This document shows, piece by piece, positions 1 to 12,083 of a stretch of DNA of 64,000 bases. The notes below the pieces were generated by a model. That model was not told the origin of the DNA. It made no database searches and saw only the letters and a list, made by a program, of their open reading frames with translations. A program made the translations under genes and the position numbers. Each line of letters begins with the position of its first letter. Within the stretch, counting starts at the first letter, position 1. The stretch covers positions 1,984,001 through 2,048,000 of the forward strand of contig BCHU01000002.1 in assembly GCA_001599715.1 (NCBI GenBank), in the 5' to 3' direction. This DNA comes from Phaeotremella fagi (lineage: Eukaryota > Basidiomycota > Tremellomycetes > Tremellales > Phaeotremellaceae).

Positions 1-436
1 TAGATCGTTATGGAAGGCGTTAAGAAGTTGACGGATGGAGTAAGATATCTTGAATCAGTTATTCCCATATCATCTTATACCTATACCGTACTGATACCAG
101 TCAAAACGGTCAGGTTTAACTTGAAAGCACAAGCCCAACCGAACAAAAGTGTATCATAAACGGTGGAGAAAATCGTTTTGTTTGGTTGATGTTTTGGGCT
201 TAAGCTTTGGTAAGTATTGAAAGTCAGTAAAAACGCCATCCCGGTTGGATCCATTCTTGGTTTTAATGGAACAATAAGAAAGATGGAAGATGGAATTGTG
301 AATTGAGGAAAGAACAAAAAGAAAAAGGAGACATTTTCAAAACTTGGTACCTTCGATCCGTGTGGTGGCGTTATGGCGTCTAAAACACCGTTTGGATGCA
401 TAAAGAAATTAATCCGTCAACAGCTTACAGCTACAG
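1..436. other. Intergenic/edge sequence, nothing assignable
   Basis: The left edge of the window, downstream of POP1. A 106-codon ATG-initiated open frame lies on minus (401 to 81), but its translation is rich in Phe/Leu/Pro/Thr, resembles no family I know, and has no clear splice or promoter context, so it is not called. This may be 3' flank of POP1 plus regulatory or UTR sequence of a gene outside the window. Confidence 0.5.
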
Positions 437-3366
437 TTAACTGACCAGAATCAATCTAGCTAATCTACAAACAACTCCATCTGGATTCCTGACCTTGACC
501 AAAGCCCAACCATCGAATTCCGCACCAAAAGCCAATTTGACAGATTCCAAATAATTTTTCAAAAAGACTTGACCTAAAGCGTGACCTTTACCTCTTAACA
601 AAGAGAAATTACCTGTCAGGACGAATCCTATCATGTTGGAGTTTGATGCAGTTATTTCACCCATCTTTAAAGGTTTTAGCATAACGACAGCAAAATTGAT
701 TTCTCGGACTTACGCGTTGAATCTCACTTTTATCAAGTAAAGAACCGTCTTCAACTTTGCTCAACGCCTTTAACCATTCTCCGCGTTCTTCTTTATCCAT
801 AGAGTAGATGACAGCCATATTACCAGGTGAACCCCTATCCAACATTTCAAGTCGGACATTAACAACAGCAGTGTCAAACAAACCAGTCTGCGATAAACCG
901 AAAGGCAAAATATCCATTGATCGTTGTTGTCGGAAAGTATTGATAATCTTGATCAAAGTCTCGGCTGGATCTGAAGATTTCTCTAAGACCCCGATAAATT
1001 CAATGACAGGCGAAGTGATCAACCAAACCCTTCCACCTTCCTTGGATCCATTGATTAATTCCTCTTCAACTGAGTCAGAACCGTTGTTGAAGATCCCTTG
1101 AAAATCAGGATAAAAGGGTGAAACAGTCCCCAAACTCCCATAAGAAGCCCTCTTAGCCGGCGGTTTCCTCTTCCAAACCTCTTCAAGCTCCTTACTAGTC
1201 TTCACACAAAAATCATTAGAAGCTTTACTGACACTTCCGAAATGTTCTGGGAAAATCGGTACACCAGCTTCTCTGTAATGTGACCTTTTCTCAGAGATTC
1301 CGATGACAAGTGTTGAAGTGTAAACCATTGATTGAAGGATGTAATTTGACCAACCTGCTGGGAAAAGAATGGTGAAACCATGAAATCCTTGTTCTTGTTC
1401 TTCGTTTGTTCTGGATTCGATGGAGTTCTGGATGATCATTATTGGAATACGATCATCCTTGGCTAAAGGTCGTAATTTGTTCCCAGGTAAGTGCAACTGT
1501 ATAACCTTGTCAGCTGGAACTTTCTCTCTGTGACAACAGCTAAATCACCTTTTGTCTCCTTCTGTCTAAATCCGATTTCTTATATGTAGGCTTTGAAAGT
1601 CTCTCCCTCAAATCAGGATCCCATAGTAAACTCGAACAAAGATCTTCTGAAGGTTCGACAGATACCCCACGAAGTATCCCATCGGTCCCAACATTATGAT
1701 CATCAGCTGACAACATAGGAGGTGGGAAACTGGTCGTGTTAAATCAGTGCATTTTCCCTCAGTGATTCAATAAGGAATCAAAAAAACATACTGTAGTCGG
1801 GGATCATAAACCTGTAGACCGACTATCATACCATCAGGAATTTCAGCTGGTTGAATTTGACTCAAACTATCGAAAAACTAATGACATCAAAAAGGTCAAC
1901 AAATGAAGTTTCCTCCAGCAAAGATCATTCGTTACTCACTCGTTTTTTAACCCCAGGTTCTGATCTACAAACCCTGAAAATCCTTTTCAAAACTTTTCCA
2001 GCTCTTGGTCCAGTAATTTCAAAAGATTCAATGTCCCCACGTAAATCCAACAAGGAAATTGTGTTTTCATTCCCAAACAAACGACTGATGCCATCTTTGA
2101 TAGCATCTCGTACCTCATCATATATCGCTGGATGTACCCTCATCCAAATTGTTCTATCGTTTGTTGATGAAGGTTTCCAAATGATTTCAACAGGTCCAAT
2201 AAAATTTGATGGGTATTTGTCGAAATAGTAGATATCAACTTTAGCGGAATGATTGCCTGATTCGTATCTAAGTAGTTGTCAATGATGAGCCTAGTAAGAG
2301 AGGTAACCCATGACTGACCTCGAACCAGCGAATTTTTTACCACCCACCATCCTACCCAACAAACCCAATAACTCATCCCTCCCACCTGAAAGTTCTAGAA
2401 TCCCAAAATAACTTGAATCATGAACAACAGCCCTCCGTCTTGCAGCTCTATAGGATGGTCTAAAAGATTTAAGAGTCGGTGTGAGTGGTATCCTATATCC
2501 CCAGGTATTGATCATATGGAATCGTTTGGCATGATAGATATGTGTACTAAGCCATTTCTTGTTACCTATAATAAAGTCAGCCTGTTGAGTAAAGACATTT
2601 AATGATTGAAAAGATGTTGGTCCGTCCACTTACGTTGCCTCTGCATCAATTGTTCAGTCCTAGATTCCCCTCTCATATTCCCCCTAGCTCTCAATTTAGC
2701 ACGTCTACGATGCAACTTGGCGATATTATCAGAAGGTTGGATCTAAAATCCCAGTACTCCATCAATCTCAACCCTCTAAAACAAATGAAATGACCCACCT
2801 CAGCAGCAGCCCTACTTCTAAGTCTCTTAGGTACCCTCTTAGGATTATGCGATGCAGCTCTCCGTCGTAAATGTCTAGGTAGCGATTGGAAAGTTCTTGA
2901 ATTTCCTTGGGTCCTGAGGTACGATGAAAAGAGTTTTCAGTTCGTGGTGCTTAGAGATGAGCGGAGGAAACGTACGCAGCTGATTTGATAGCATTTTGAA
3001 AAGCTAAGATCTCAAGAGCTCTCGTCTAAAGCACACCGCGAGTTAGTATAGAATCAACTGAAAAAAGGAAAACACAAAATACCTCTGCAAATCTTTCAAC
3101 TTGAAGTGCACCAGGTAAAGTCTTTACACCTATATATCCAATCAGTAAATACTCCTATTTTGACGGACAAAAAAGTCAAGGATAATGTACATACCCTGTA
3201 CAAGTCCAATGATATCACCAAAAACCTCTTTCTCTTTCCCTTTACCTTTACGTTTCAGCGATTCATTCTTGCGTAAGAGATCGATGGTTTTATTGATGAT
3301 TTTCAATCCTTTCGGTGGTGGTTTACTGATCGATTTTGATGGTCCAGCTTTTGGATTGTTGACCAT
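437..3366 (-). CDS. POP1: Ribonuclease P/MRP protein subunit POP1
   Basis: POP1 is the large protein subunit of nuclear RNase P and RNase MRP, which mature tRNA 5' ends and pre-rRNA. From the N-terminus the frame shows a basic Pro/Lys stretch. Next comes the POP1 N-terminal block (GVKTLPGALQVERFAEARA, near 3130-3080, running into the 3000 region). Arg-rich exons and the WLSTHIYHAKRFHMINTWGY block follow at 2629-2470. The POPLD domain (GFTILFPAGWSNYILQSMVY and the following EAGVPIFPEHF) lies at 1400-1230, and a C-terminal exon ending in VRNPDGVVCRLARL stops at 437. Several short introns interrupt it (for example near 3000-3080 and 680-710). The frame stays open upstream to a GTG at 3378, but no ATG precedes the one at 3366. 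I therefore take 3366 as the start unless a short upstream exon exists. Family assignment is firm; individual exon limits are approximate. Confidence 0.9.
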
Positions 3367-3599
3367 GTTAGGATCCACACCGAAGGATTTATACAGAATG
3401 GGATGTGATCAAAGTCTTAAATTGTACTTGTGAAAAGATAAAGTCATTCGTAAATGTTGAAACTTTTTTTGTTGACAAAATTCAAAACTCGAACTTTAAT
3501 CGCGGAGTTCAAATTGAATCCATCTCATCTACATCCAGACCTGCATTCAAATTCATGCATAGAACCCAAAAGTTACATCAACTAACAACATTCATCCCT

Positions 3600-5477
3600 C
3601 TATTCACTAGCAGACGTAGAGGTATAAATGGCAGCAGGTCCCTTAGCGTTATAATCAACTTTTGTTATACAGTATTTACTTCCCAAATCTGAGAAAGCGG
3701 TCTGAAAGAATTTCAGTATGAAATTACTTCTTTGAATGAAGTTTCACTCACCTTGGCTATCATGGATCCACCTAGGAAAGGTGCAAGTTCCGATGTGGAA
3801 TTACGGAAATTTGCGAAATAATCACTAAGACGTTATGGTCAGTTAAGTCTTGTGAAAATTCCAAGCTAACTCACGGGATTGATAACAACCTAACTCTAGC
3901 TGGTTGATTTTCAGAAGGTAAATCAGGACTTGACAATAAGAAAGGTGCAAGATAAGTCATCAAAGCAACAGGGAATGCTAGATAAAGATGATCAGCCAAC
4001 ACTATCAACAAAACCGAAAAGAAAACCCAACCCACACTTGATCCTAGCGAATTCACCAACTACACCAATCCCTTCCCAGACACTTGCACGATCCGCAAAT
4101 CCAAGACCGGCACTTTCCACAGCTCTCCCCATACCTTCCCAAACCGTATCTCCACCTTTCTCAACGCCGAACAACAGAGGTTCACAGATCCGATGTCTGA
4201 CTGGACCCAATGAAATTTCCTTCTCTGGGAAAGACGGGATGGTGATAGCGATGAAATCGTTGGCTGCTGCCAGTTCAGCTGCAGCTTGGGCACTAGCAGC
4301 TGCATTCGCCGCTGCTGCGTTAGCGGCTTGTTGTTGTTTTTTGGATTTATGAGATTTGTTCTCTACAGGTGCTGGAGTCGCGTCTCCTACCAATCTGAAC
4401 AAAATAGATTAAAAAAGGGTTTACCTGGATGTTGAACTTACTTTTTAGCGATATCTATACTACCCTCTTCCTCTTGCACCGGTGCGGTACTAACGACAAA
4501 AGCCTTATTACCAATTTTAGCAGCAGGAACCTCTATATCATCACCCAAACATTCTTTCCATACCACCTCCGAAATCTCCCCAATCAAACGTTCCTTCTCC
4601 CCCTTCTCCCATTCAAACCCAGAAGCCAGATCACCCATCCCCTTCTGCATCCTCAATTCCTTATCTAAATTTTCATCTTTCATCAACAGATCGATGAACG
4701 TTTCCACGCAATGTCTGAGACCGACTTGGACGGTTGTTGAGCATTCTGGTTTCACTATTGAATCGACGATGATATCGATTTCTGTGGTTTCGTACGCTGT
4801 TTGAAGGATTATACCGGTTGTTGAACCGAGGGCGAAGAGGGCTGCTAGGGATGATGGAATGATTGTTAGTCCGGGGACATTGAGGACTTCAAATGCGAGT
4901 TGGGTATATAGGGCTTGTTGGGAAAGAGGTAAGGAAGATGGTGTTGGTGGAGGTATTAAAAGGAGTGGTGAAGTGTTAGCTGAAATTTTGATATTTAGCA
5001 GGGAGTAAAGATGTAGTCTGTATATCATTTAGTTTCGAACGTATTCGGTGTTCAAAATTGACCCTTCAATCCCACTTACAAAACAAATTCCCTTCCTTCC
5101 CAATCTTCAACACTGTTCTGTCGGAACGGCCAACGAATCTCCAAATCACCATTCTCAACCTTATCCAATTCGTCACCAACAACCCAACCGACTCTAGAAC
5201 CAACTTCCAAAGATTCTTCAACAGTCCCATTCCCAATACCGTTGATCTCAACGTTCTCAACAGGTAATTTAGATGATGAAGCGATTTTAGGAACTCCATA
5301 ACAAGCTTTCAGCGTCTTTAATTGTAAGGAGTCAGTTTCTGGAATGCCATAATGAAAGAATGGATAACATACGACTGTGGGTCTAACGAATAGTTCTTGT
5401 AAACCAACTGTTGCACGTAGGACCTCTGTATCACAATGTATGATTGTTGGTTGAACATCTCTGAATGTATAAGACAT
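3600..5477 (-). CDS. ARP9: Actin-related protein 9 (Arp9-like, chromatin remodeller subunit)
   Basis: This is an actin-fold protein. Exon 1 (5477-5076) begins MSYTFRDVQPTIIH and contains EVLRATVGLQEL, the divergent Arp9 form of the actin N-terminus. The next exon (to 4438) has LLLIPPPTP...FEVLNVPGLTIIPSSLAALFALG, equivalent to the actin 'NVPAxY...LSLYASG' region. The 4402-3992 exon carries an Ala/Gln-rich insertion (KKQQQAANAAAANAAA) and then GPVRHRICEPLLFG. The last exons give DYFANFRNSTSELAPFLGGS and the Arp9-type ending KYCITKVDYNAKGPAAIY, with TAG at 3600. Known Arp9 proteins sit with Arp7-like partners in fungal SWI/SNF and RSC remodellers. The canonical actin ATP-binding loops look degenerate, as expected for Arp9. 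It is divergent from mL40 and convergent with nothing; POP1 follows in tandem. A different divergent Arp is the main alternative. Confidence 0.78.
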
Positions 5478-6054
5478 TTCTGTAGAATATCGTAGATGTA
5501 AAGTGAAGGTCTAAGTTGAATCTAAATGTCACTATGTGGTGGTAAGTTGTTGTTGGACGTGTTTGGGCTCTTAAGTGTGGCACATTTAAATCATTCCAGT
5601 GGAAGTTTTGTTGTATCGCCCTCTTAGCACAAATGAAAGTTAAATGAAGTCATCCACGCTGACTAATATAGGAGAACAGAGATGAAGTAAGACGAATAAC
5701 TGCAAAGTCATAATTCAATCAACTTCTCGTGAGAAGGAGTGGATGGAAAAACTCGGCTGAAGACTTTGACTTCGAAACAAGACAAGACAGCAAGTACCTC
5801 ACAAGCTGTATAGATGAAATGAAAAATTATGGACAGTATCAAACGTATATATGAAATAAAGATCATGCTCTAGTGCTCGGCGACCATCATTATTCAGCTA
5901 TGCCAAAGAAAATTGGAATCACCAGCTAAACTCAAAGTCGACCTTCAACAACCCAACGCCACATGGAAATGAAGCCGCGGAAATAAAAAGTTAGAATTCA
6001 AAGGTGACTTTCTGACATCCACATCTCTCTTCACCACCACCACCAGCACCAAAG
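5478..6054. promoter_or_regulatory. Shared upstream region between ARP9 and mL40
   Basis: 577 bp between the divergent start codons of ARP9 (minus) and the mitochondrial ribosomal protein gene (plus). It must hold both promoters. I see CA/CCACCA-rich sequence just before the plus-strand ATG (6030-6053), typical of a fungal 5' UTR, but no element I can name with confidence. Confidence 0.5.
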
Positions 6055-6618
6055 ATGTCCCACAACCTCCGTCCTACCCTCCTACGTCTACACCGCACCT
6101 ACGCCTCCTCATCCACCACCTCGCCCCAAAACCCCAACACCTACATACCCACCGACAACCGAATCGAAACGATCCGTAAAACCCTCTACCCAACCGATGC
6201 CTTCTCCTCCACAGCAACCCCAACAGGCTCCCACCACCCCAACCATCTAGATCGAATTCGAACCGTCATCCCAAACCATGAAGTCTATCTCACCATCGAA
6301 CGTGCGTTTAAATTATATCAGAGAACATTGAGACAAGAGAGGTTGGAGAGGTTGGAAGCGAAACTTGGATCTATGAAGCGGGCTTGTGATTTGTTAGAAA
6401 AAGTTACTATGGATGGGGAGAGATATGTTTTTGATAGGGCTATGTCGAAACCGATACAATCTAGTACTGGGGGAGTGAAAGTTGGTGGGAAACCTACGCC
6501 TGAATCGAGGTTTAACGAGGCTAGGATAGATGGGTTGATACCCAGAGAAGCTTGGGTGCCTACGGAAACCAAGGGGAAAGGGTGGAATTATGCTTGGACG
6601 AGACCTGGGAAGTGGTGA
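6055..6618 (+). CDS. MRPL40: Mitochondrial large-subunit ribosomal protein mL40 (MRPL28 family)
   Basis: A single exon encoding 187 residues. The N-terminus (MSHNLRPTLLRLHRTYASSS) is basic and Ser/Thr/Leu-rich, typical of a mitochondrial presequence. The core matches the mL40/yeast Mrpl28 family: IRKTLYPTDAFSSTATPTG, then the IPNHEVYLTIERAFKLYQR segment and a charged helix (RQERLERLEAKLGSMKRACD). It ends GLIPREAWVPTETKGKGWNYAWTRP. The protein is a structural component of the mitoribosome large subunit. Start chosen at 6055 because it is the first ATG and gives the presequence. A GTGAGT at the stop codon resembles a donor, but the family normally ends shortly after the W-rich motif, so I read TGA as the true stop. 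Confidence 0.85.
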   Translation: MSHNLRPTLLRLHRTYASSSTTSPQNPNTYIPTDNRIETIRKTLYPTDAFSSTATPTGSHHPNHLDRIRTVIPNHEVYLTIERAFKLYQRTLRQERLERLEAKLGSMKRACDLLEKVTMDGERYVFDRAMSKPIQSSTGGVKVGGKPTPESRFNEARIDGLIPREAWVPTETKGKGWNYAWTRPGKW

Positions 6619-6887
6619 GTAAACAATTTATTCCCAGTCACTGACGAGATGGTCAGATAGATTCTTTTGGGTTGGGTTATTCAATATCAAATTGTACTTT
6701 TATGTAACAACCACATGCATTTTTTTCCAGTTCACCTGCCTCTGCCATCAATCAGACCCTACCAAGGATCGTATCAGTACTCGTACCGTCCATAGTCCCG
6801 CCATTCATTCATTCATTTGCATAAAATATCAATCCGATCCAACAAGAAAATCTAAATACAACCATAAACCCCCTCCCCCAAAGGTAC

Positions 6888-9800
6888 CTAATCATCATCC
6901 TCCTGCGCCCTCTGAGCTCTCTTCATCAACCTAACCAAAAATATCAGTAAACCATCCATACCCAGGAAGAAAAAAAAAAAACTCACGCAGCAGCCAAATC
7001 CAACTGTCCAGTCGGTGCTTTCGGTGGAGGTCCAACACTCCCCACACCTTTCGTTGTCGGGGGTGTAAACTTCGGTGCAGAAGGTATAGGTGGTTTACCG
7101 CCTACCACCGGTTTACCAGCTCCAACAGCAGGTTTCGCACCTGGTTTAGCTGGGATGACTGGTTTAGGTTTAGGTGCAGGTGGAGGACCTTTGTTGCCAA
7201 TCACTGAATTCGGTCTTGAGGTGCCAGGAGACGAGTTGGTCGATGGTGGAGTGGCGGAAACTGCGTTCTTGGCTTGCCACGATGAAGGTGCACCGTTGAG
7301 TTTGTTGTTCAAGATGTTCCCTAATTGAGGAGCTGCTGGTGCTGCTGGGGCAGCGGGTGCCGTGGGAGGTGCACGACGTGCTGGTTGAGGTGGAGGTGGG
7401 GGAGGTGGAGCGGCAGTTTTGGGCAGTAGTTTCAGACTACGAATTAGTTCATCTACCTTTAATCTTTCACTCACTAATTCGAAGGTGCCCAACCCTCTGA
7501 ACCATTTTTAATGACCATCCACCAACCTAAAAGCGAGATCAGTAAGAGTGCATCAACAAAAGCTGAACCCACCATTATCATCTTTCTCCTTAACCTCAAC
7601 TTCTTCACCTTTAACCAAAGCCATCTCACCCTCTTGACCAGTGAAGTTGTATAAAACCTTGTACATATCTTTTTGAGGTGCTGCAGCAGCTGGAGGGGGC
7701 GGCGGTGGAGCACCACGACCTGGGATACTTGGTGGAGCTCTTGCTGCACCCGTAGCACCTGTTGCGGCCGGTTTCGTTGCATATGACATAGGGGTAGATG
7801 CCAATGCAGCCGGAGCACTGGGTTTAGCTGCTCCAGGTAGAACTTTAGCTGTAGGTCTGTTCCCACCTCGAGCCTGTCGACTGTCAGTCATAGCCTACAA
7901 CACCAATCAACTACTTACTGCCATAGCCGCTGGGGCTGCTTTCTTCGCCTTTGGCGCTCGTGGTTTTCGTGGTGGCATGGGGTTGGAAACTAATCAAATC
8001 AATAAGGATCTTCCATAAACGACAGAAAAGAAACTTACCACTACTAGGTGACTCTCCCGATCCTACGGTGATAGTATGACTCTTATAAGTAGCGTCACCA
8101 GCTATACCTTCATTCTTAGCAGTCTTGATTGAATCCATTTTAGTTTGTTTCTTTGCGAAATTGAGTCTATCAACGTATAAGAACCCAGTTTTACGATGTG
8201 TAAGAGGAATTGCTTACGTTGGACCAATATTGACACCGACACTTCCATTAGTCAAAGTTAAAATGACACACATCATCTCTGTCTTGAAGACACAGGTGAA
8301 AACTGGATCACCCTCTTCACATGCTGTCACATTAAGAGCCTGTTCGGATGTTTTCAGTAATCGAACGATTCTCAACCAAGACCAAACATACCACGAAATC
8401 ATCTCTCAGATTCGTCAAACCAATCGATCTGATGGTAACCAATGGGATCTTCCTTTCTAAAGACGTAGTGACTCTCCCATCCTTCGCAGCGGAAATAACA
8501 AAGTAAACAGCTTTATCGGTCTACAGCACATCAGCAACCACTTTCAAGCTGGTATCAAACACCTACAATAATATAGAATCTGGGACTTGGTTTAGTAGAT
8601 CTACCAAATTTAGAAACCAGTAATTCAACTCTCGAACTGAAATGAACAGTTTCACCAGCTACCCCAAAACATCAGTATACCACCCAGCAAATTTAGTATC
8701 ACGAACGTACGAGAGATATTAGCTGCGTTCCTCAAAAGTTCACCCTGTGGACTAGTCCCTCCAACATCCAAATAATCGCCCAAAAACTTTCTTTGACCCA
8801 ACAAACTGAATCTTCTACGTTCCTTCCTACCAGCCAAGACTTCATGGCCGTAATCCCTAGCTCTTGCATAGACGAGATTCTCTTTTTGACCTTTCCAGAA
8901 ACGTTGAATTTTAGTTGCTGCTTGATGTTTTCTTCTGACATGGGCTCTCCAGGCTCTTTGGATCCTACTAGCCATGGTGTGCCAGTATCTATCTCTTTCA
9001 CCTTCTAGGTAGAACAGCTAAATAACGGGAGTGGTCAGTTTTGGAGTACAGTTGGTTATTTGGCACGTACAGTTTCTGGAGTTTTGATGAAAGCTTTAGT
9101 AACACCCATTTGCCATTCATCTTTTGAAATCTTAGCATCCAAAAGTATCCTCTCACATCCAGATCTATCATCACCTTCCCAGATGTAATCACCAGCGTAA
9201 GAAGTAGAGGGTGAAAGCAAATAGAAACGTTGAATCATCTTTGAGAACTCTGCACGATACGCGAAACCAGCTCTTCGAACTCTAATGTTCTCTTGTAAAC
9301 CTAGATATTTGATTTGATGGAGAATAGCTTTATCGTCGTATTCTGTCGGTGAACGATTTTGATTGGGTTTGATAGTACGAATATAATGAGGTTGAGCTCT
9401 GGGAGTATGATCAGTCATGACTAGAAGCAAATAACTCTAACTAACCTCATTAAGTTAGTTACAAGATCATTGGCAGACGCCTTAATCTTATCACCAGCAG
9501 TAGGTGGTCGTTTCTTTGAATCATGATCCACTTTATCAGGGAACAAAGTATGCAAGAAAGGATCTTTAGCCTTTTCCACCAAGTCCAAAATATCTTTAAC
9601 CAACGCGTCCTTGTTCTTATCCGTCATACCAGGAACATTGTAGAGCACATCACCAGCGTAATGTTTGATCAAGAATTTGTTACCTCTAGATTCGAAATTT
9701 GCGTTTGAGGATAAAAGGTTGAGACGTTGGATGAAAGAGTTATCTGCGGCTGAGGGATCGGCGTGAGCTGTTGCTGTTGCGTCGTTGAGGGTTGCGAAAA

Positions 9801-11832
9801 TTCCTGCTGGTCTCTTTTCTTCGATCAAAGCACAGACGACGGCGTTATCAAAGTCTGTCGAGGTGGTCAGCTTGTCAAATCGCTTATTCCCTAAACTGAC
9901 TCACATTTGATAGGCGTCCACTTGATTTGCTCCTTAACATACTCCTCCTGTTCAGTCTTCAAAGTCAATTCAATAAAGATCTGTTGTAATTTCTCATTAA
10001 CATAGTTGATACACAATTGTTCGAAACTGTTATCTTGGAAAATCTCGAAACCGCTGGATAGGGTTGTCAGCACAGCCCAAGGCGATTTTTGAGGAATCAC
10101 TGACTAAATGTCCAAAACACCAATAACATGTTCAGATGCACTGATAGGTTTCATGGAAACGTTAACCCGACTGACGATCCATTCGAAGAGATTATTGTAC
10201 CTATAAAAGATCAGCTACAGTCTTTCAAAGAAACAGATAGCTCACAAAGCCTTGGCCAAAGCATCACGACCAGAAGAAGCTTGAGCAACATTCTGTGGAA
10301 CTTCATAAACCGATCCTGGATTAAGGATGAGCAGGTGCACAAGTTACAATAAGAAGAAAATAAGACCTACCCCTTCGACCCCCTCTTGAAGTCTCCACGA
10401 TTCTAGTCGTTAAAACCTTTTGAACAGCTTCCGAATCAACTTCCATCAAATACCCAACGAAATCCGTAACTCCAGTATCTGAAATGACTGCGTTCCCATC
10501 ATCACCTTCTACGAAATCTACATTACCCAACCAGAGGATTGTTGCTATGACTCTGAAAATTGAATTTTGTTCGTCTGGTGTTAAACCGACTACTTGCATT
10601 GCACGCTAGATCAGGTCAATAAACCAGTACATCGAGTAAATAGGACTCCAACTTACCAAAGTTTCGGCGAAATCAGCGACATCGTCTATACTCTTCACGT
10701 CTAGACAACCACTTCGACTTGTGTAGGCATAAGCGTCTGGACCTTGTAATCCGAAAGCCTCTGTGCTGTGTAAGCGGTAGTATGCAGAGAATAAATAGAA
10801 CAAAACCCACCCTTCTGCGCTGCACTGGCACCTTTGGTGAATTGATAGAAAATATGGAAATCTCTCTCGTTTTTGATTTGACCAACAACACGACCCTACG
10901 AGGTCAGTTAAGAATCCGAAAATCAAGACTAACCTTTTCCAACAGATAATTGGTAATCTGAGCACCAACAGGTTGACCTAAACCGTTAAACATGATTTCC
11001 AAATATTTACCCTAAAACCAAACTCAATCAGTACGAAAATACAAAAGCCCCAAAACCCCAAAACTCACATGTCGACTAGAATTATCATTTCTCAAAGTCT
11101 TCGCACAACCAAAACTTTCCAGCAGAGGATTCGTCGCTAGAACCATTTCCTTGATCCCCTCGATCCCACCAGATCCACTATCCCCCGAACTAACCGCCGC
11201 TATATACTGCATGATCCGTTTGGCAGCTTCGGTTTTACCTGCACCGGATTCACCTGAGATGATGACACATTGATTCTCTTTTTCGGTTGTCATTCTGTAA
11301 TAAGCTGATTCGGCTACTGCGAAGACGTGGGGTGGCATTTCTAGACGATTTTTACCTTTGTAGGTGTTGAGGACTTCTGGTGTGTAGATTCCTAGGTCTG
11401 TGATTTGGGGTTAGTAGAGGTATTTGGATGTCAGTTTGATGCGAACATACCTCTGAAAGGGTTGACGGAAATCAAGACATGAGCAATATAAGTCTAAACA
11501 AGATATCAGTCCAACTCGTATCGCGATCATTATCAAATAAACCCACGTAGATCTCTTGATTGAAGAACCGTTGTTTCAAATTGTTATTAATCTCATCGTT
11601 AGTGATAGTACTCAAAAGAGTCATATCAGCTACACCAGCCGCTTTCTTCTTTTTGAAACCCTCTGCCCAATCTGCTTTAGCTATTTTACCTTTAGCACCA
11701 GGACCATTTGATGTTTGACCAGAGGTGGTTCCGGTTCCACCTCCACCTAGGAGACCACCTAGTTTTTTACCTGCTTTCTTGGACGGAGCCTTGGGGGTGG
11801 AATTAGTTGAGTAGTGTGTGTATACTTACCAT
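6888..11832 (-). CDS. MYO1: Class I (long-tailed) myosin
   Basis: An actin-based motor of cortical patches and endocytosis, spread over about 20 exons (roughly 1.2-1.3 thousand residues). After the start come a basic Gly/Lys-rich leader and [20 protein letters not shown]. The motor P-loop [12 protein letters not shown] lies near 11270-11230, followed by switch and actin-binding exons. IQ motifs ([20 protein letters not shown]...KIQRFWKGQ) lie near 8975-8880. A TH1 domain spans about 8700-8000 and a Pro/Ala-rich linker follows. The SH3 domain ([20 protein letters not shown], near 7660-7560) is next, then a second Pro-rich stretch. The last tiny exon restores the acidic Arp2/3-binding tail: [16 protein letters not shown] at 6888-6890. 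The first coding exon is just ATG (11832-11830), followed directly by GTAAGT; the intron ends at 11790 and the frame resumes [12 protein letters not shown]. Domain order matches fungal Myo1/Myo3/Myo5. Confidence 0.92.
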
Positions 11833-12083
11833 GAGGTTGTTGTTTGGATGTTGTTATGATATGTAGATGTTAAATGTAAATGTATATATATATAGTTGAT
11901 AAGATGAGAATCGTCATCGTATGCTTAAACCTGTTGCTGTGTCTCCTGGTCACTGTCCGCCACTTACAGTTTAAATCTCCGGTTAACACCGAGTAGTACT
12001 GCTGGTGCTGTTGGATCTCAATTTCATCCTTCATCCTCATCTTCATCTTATTTATTCACCCATCCACTCCATATCCATCAACA
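11833..12083. promoter_or_regulatory. Shared upstream region between MYO1 and POP2
   Basis: 251 bp between divergent start codons. A TATATATATATA run lies at about 11882-11894, roughly 50-60 bp upstream of the MYO1 ATG on that strand. CT-rich sequence precedes the POP2 ATG (12025-12080). The promoter role is inferred from position. Confidence 0.5.

Noticed and set aside
81..401. 106-codon minus-strand frame at the left edge
   Set aside because: Has an ATG but no recognisable similarity or splice context; the high Phe/Pro/Thr content is consistent with chance.
3367..3378. POP1 start at GTG 3378
   Set aside because: Nuclear fungal genes use ATG; the next in-frame ATG is at 3366. The same reasoning moves the Ser-rich gene start from GTG 22291 to ATG 22282.
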